DNA of 64,000 bases from assembly GCF_000346465.2 (NCBI RefSeq), contig NC_034012.1:3547488-3611487 (forward strand), written 5' to 3'. Source of the stretch: Prunus persica. Lineage: Eukaryota; Streptophyta; Magnoliopsida; Rosales; Rosaceae. The translations under genes and the position numbers were made by a program. The number at the start of each line of letters is the position of its first letter. The first letter of the stretch is position 1. Under the pieces are notes generated by a model. The model saw nothing but the letters and a program-made list of their open reading frames with translations. It had not been told where the DNA came from and ran no database searches. Positions 61,876-64,000 of this stretch are shown here, in pieces.

Positions 61876-64000
61876 ATCAGTCTTTCAACTTTTCATCTTC
61901 TGGTAATAGTCCAGAATCATATATTGTATTATGTCCAGACTCTATGCAGTTTGATTTCTGACTGACGTGTCTGTTAACTTGTCTTGTAGGCCCAACCGAG
62001 ATTCCAATGGTGGGTATCCCCAAAGAAGTGGGTAGAGGAGGTTGGGGAATTTTATCTGGATCTGGTGTCCATCACGCCTCAAGTGATGCTACCCTCTTTT
62101 CAAGCTCGTTACCTGTTCTTCCACATTCAAAGTGTATGTGTGAGCTATTGCATTAAGATTTTCAATGCCACATTTAGTAGGGAATGACTCATGTATTTTT
62201 GCATTCTTGCAGTGAACTTGAATGATACAGAACATGGCTGTCAATCTATTGATGATCTCTCAACTGGCTTAAATAAGCCAGGCCATAATTTGGAGGGCAA
62301 TGATACACTTGAAGATATTGAAACTCATGCAATTGGAAGCTTGCTTCCTGGTGACGAGGAGGAGCTATTAGCTGGCATAGCAGATGATCTTGACCTCAGT
62401 GGGTTGCCTGGTTCCCTGGAAGACTTGGAAGAGTATGATCTCTTTGGTAGTGGAGGTGGCATGGAATTGGAAACTGATCCACAGGAGAGCCTGCGAGTTG
62501 GCATGGCAAAAGTAAGTTTATCTGATGGTGCTACTGGGAATGGGATCGCTCATTATGCTCTTCCAAATGGCGTGGGAGCTGTTGCTGGAGAACATCCATA
62601 TGGAGAGCATCCTTCTAGAACATTATTTGTGCGAAATATCAATAGTAATGTTGAGGATTCAGAACTGAAAGCACTTTTTGAGGTAATTCAAATAAGGCAG
62701 AGCTCCTTGTGTTTTATTCCAGTAATACCCATATCCTTTGTTCACTTGTCTGGTATGTCTTTGGTTTCCATAAGTTCTGTGCAAGTTTGTGATATATTAC
62801 ACGTGCTTCCTGAGTAGAACTTGACACTGTTACAATTATCAAGGGTTCTCTTAGATCCTCGCGCACCTTTTATGAAAATAAAAGAAGTTTGTCAAGCGAG
62901 GTTAACATTTTACAAAATTGTTTCATAAAAAGAAACTATACAAACTGTAGTTTGGATTTGTCTACAAAAATTTGAAAAGAATCTATGGGCATATATATTA
63001 GGGAGACTTTGGAAAAACTCAAAGGAGAGAGAAATTTTTTAAAAGAAGTCAAAATGGACAAAATTGCCCTTATTTATTTTTGGATTTCTTAATGAATCAT
63101 TTACATTTGCATGTCTTTGATTTGAAAGTCGAGAGGTTTTTCTGTCTTTTTTGAAAAAGGTTTGGCTTTTTCCAAAAGTGAAAGTTTTTTTATGGCTAAA
63201 ACCTAAATTTACTTATATATTATCTACTGAAATTTAAGGCGATGTCAAATGGTCAAAGATGTATTTTGCACTAAAAGTTTCATCTTTAATCTTTTATTAT
63301 CTCATTTAGGCCTTGCTATATCTACAAGATATGAATGCATAACTACTTATGAAGGTCTGAGAGTCTATCAAGATTTTTGTTTTATTGGCTGAGCATAAAT
63401 ATTTGTTTTCCTTCTTTCACAGGTTCAATGTTATATCATTCATTTATTTATTAATCTATTTTGCAGCAATATGGCGACATTAGAACGCTGTACACTGCAT
63501 GTAAACATAGGGGCTTTGTGATGATATCTTATTATGATATTCGTGCTGCTCGAACTGCTATGCGCACATTACAAAATAAGCCTCTGCGACGGAGGAAACT
63601 TGATATTCACTTCTCAATTCCAAAGGTCAGAACAGTGTTCCAGTTCTTTATTAGTTGTTCATCGACACCCTTTTATATATCTTCCAATTTTTGCATTCCT
63701 TTTTTCATGCCACACCAGGATAATCCATCAGAGAAAGATATTAATCAAGGAACCTTGGTAGTTTTCAATTTGGATCCATCAGTTTCAAATGAAGACCTCC
63801 GTCAAATATTTGGGGCTTATGGCGAGGTCAAAGAGGTGATAATTGTATCTTAAGGGAAAACCCCTCCATTTCTTGTTTTGTGTTTAATTATTTACTTATT
63901 TTTTAATTTAGAAGGTGGTTAACATGTATTTTTCTGGTGTACAAAGCAGATAAGGGAAACACCGCACAAGAGACATCATAAATTTATTGAGTATTATGAT
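61872..64000 (+). CDS. MEI2-like RNA-binding protein, 5' half (AML2/3/5 type)
   Basis: Plant MEI2-like proteins bind RNA through three RRMs and act in meiosis, growth and meristem control. The first six exons are present: 61872-61902, 61990-62133, 62213-62682, 63467-63625, 63719-63835 and 63950 to the window end, where the gene is cut. All join in phase. The N-terminus has GGWGIL and DATLFSSSLPVLPHSK, then the acidic block LPGDEEELLAGIADDLDLSG and DLFGSGGGMELE. Next come VAGEHPYGEHPSRTLFV, opening RRM1 (about residues 190-265; RNP-like RGFVMISYYD), and GTLVVFNLDPSVSNEDL, opening RRM2. The last exon starts IRETPHKRHHKFIEYYD. The style matches AML2/3/5, not AML1/4. Intron 3 holds a MITE. RRM3, the most conserved part, lies outside the window. 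Confidence 0.93.
62998..63221. mobile_element. MITE copy 2, inside a MEI2-like intron
   Basis: Close match to 33869-34085 in the same orientation, starting GGGAGACTTTGGAAAA and running to AAACCTAAATTTACTT. Inserted in the 784-bp third coding intron. Confidence 0.65.

Overview
This is plant nuclear DNA: AT-rich, with intron-split genes (GT-AG, a few GC-AG candidates), (GA)n and (TA)n microsatellites, MITEs, SINE-like pieces and LTR remnants. Protein sequences and repeat style fit a rosid, most likely Rosaceae and probably Prunus. This is judged by eye, without a database search.

Layout: the 3' end of an unidentified gene (1-0.93 kb); a MITE-like repeat (1.7-2.2 kb); eIF4E on the minus strand (3.0-5.5 kb); an SRG1-like 2-oxoglutarate/Fe(II) dioxygenase, minus (6.6-8.4 kb); repeat-rich spacer with one transposon nested in another (12.1-13.2 kb); an XTH cell-wall enzyme, plus (14.1-15.3 kb); spacer with a SINE-like piece and a weak small-gene candidate; an ABCB9-like ABC transporter, plus (21.2-26.4 kb); an SH3P3-like gene, minus (27.6-30.9 kb); spacer with a solo LTR; a lysine/serine-rich unknown protein, plus (35.1-36.7 kb); an AWPM-19-like membrane protein, minus (38.6-39.3 kb), divergent from a pentatricopeptide repeat (PPR) gene, plus (39.8-41.6 kb), whose C-terminal tail has decayed; a striking tandem array (42.4-44.9 kb); a 5'-truncated WNK kinase pseudogene, minus (45.6-47.5 kb); a second field of the same palindrome (47.7-48.6 kb); ribosomal protein eL32, minus (49.1-50.7 kb); a RimM plus UDP-sugar-pyrophosphorylase-like fusion, minus (51.7-57.2 kb); spacer with a Mutator-type MITE and a SINE; and the 5' half of a MEI2-like RNA-binding gene, plus (61.9 kb to the end).

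Most of these are independent housekeeping genes, not a pathway. Their order matters more: from memory of Arabidopsis loci, eIF4E, ABCB9, SH3P3, L32 and AML3 lie together near At4g18040-At4g18120, while ABCB7, AWPM-19, a PPR gene, L32 and RimM lie near At5g46420-At5g46540. The window looks like the unduplicated ancestral block. The dioxygenase, XTH and WNK pieces do not belong to that remembered set.

The most unusual structure is at 42.2-48.6 kb. About 22 diverged tandem units of about 105-120 bp each combine a GC-rich palindrome with a G-box/ABRE. A second field of about 12 palindromes lies across a truncated WNK gene. This may be a satellite, or the two ends of a large transposon that captured a gene fragment.
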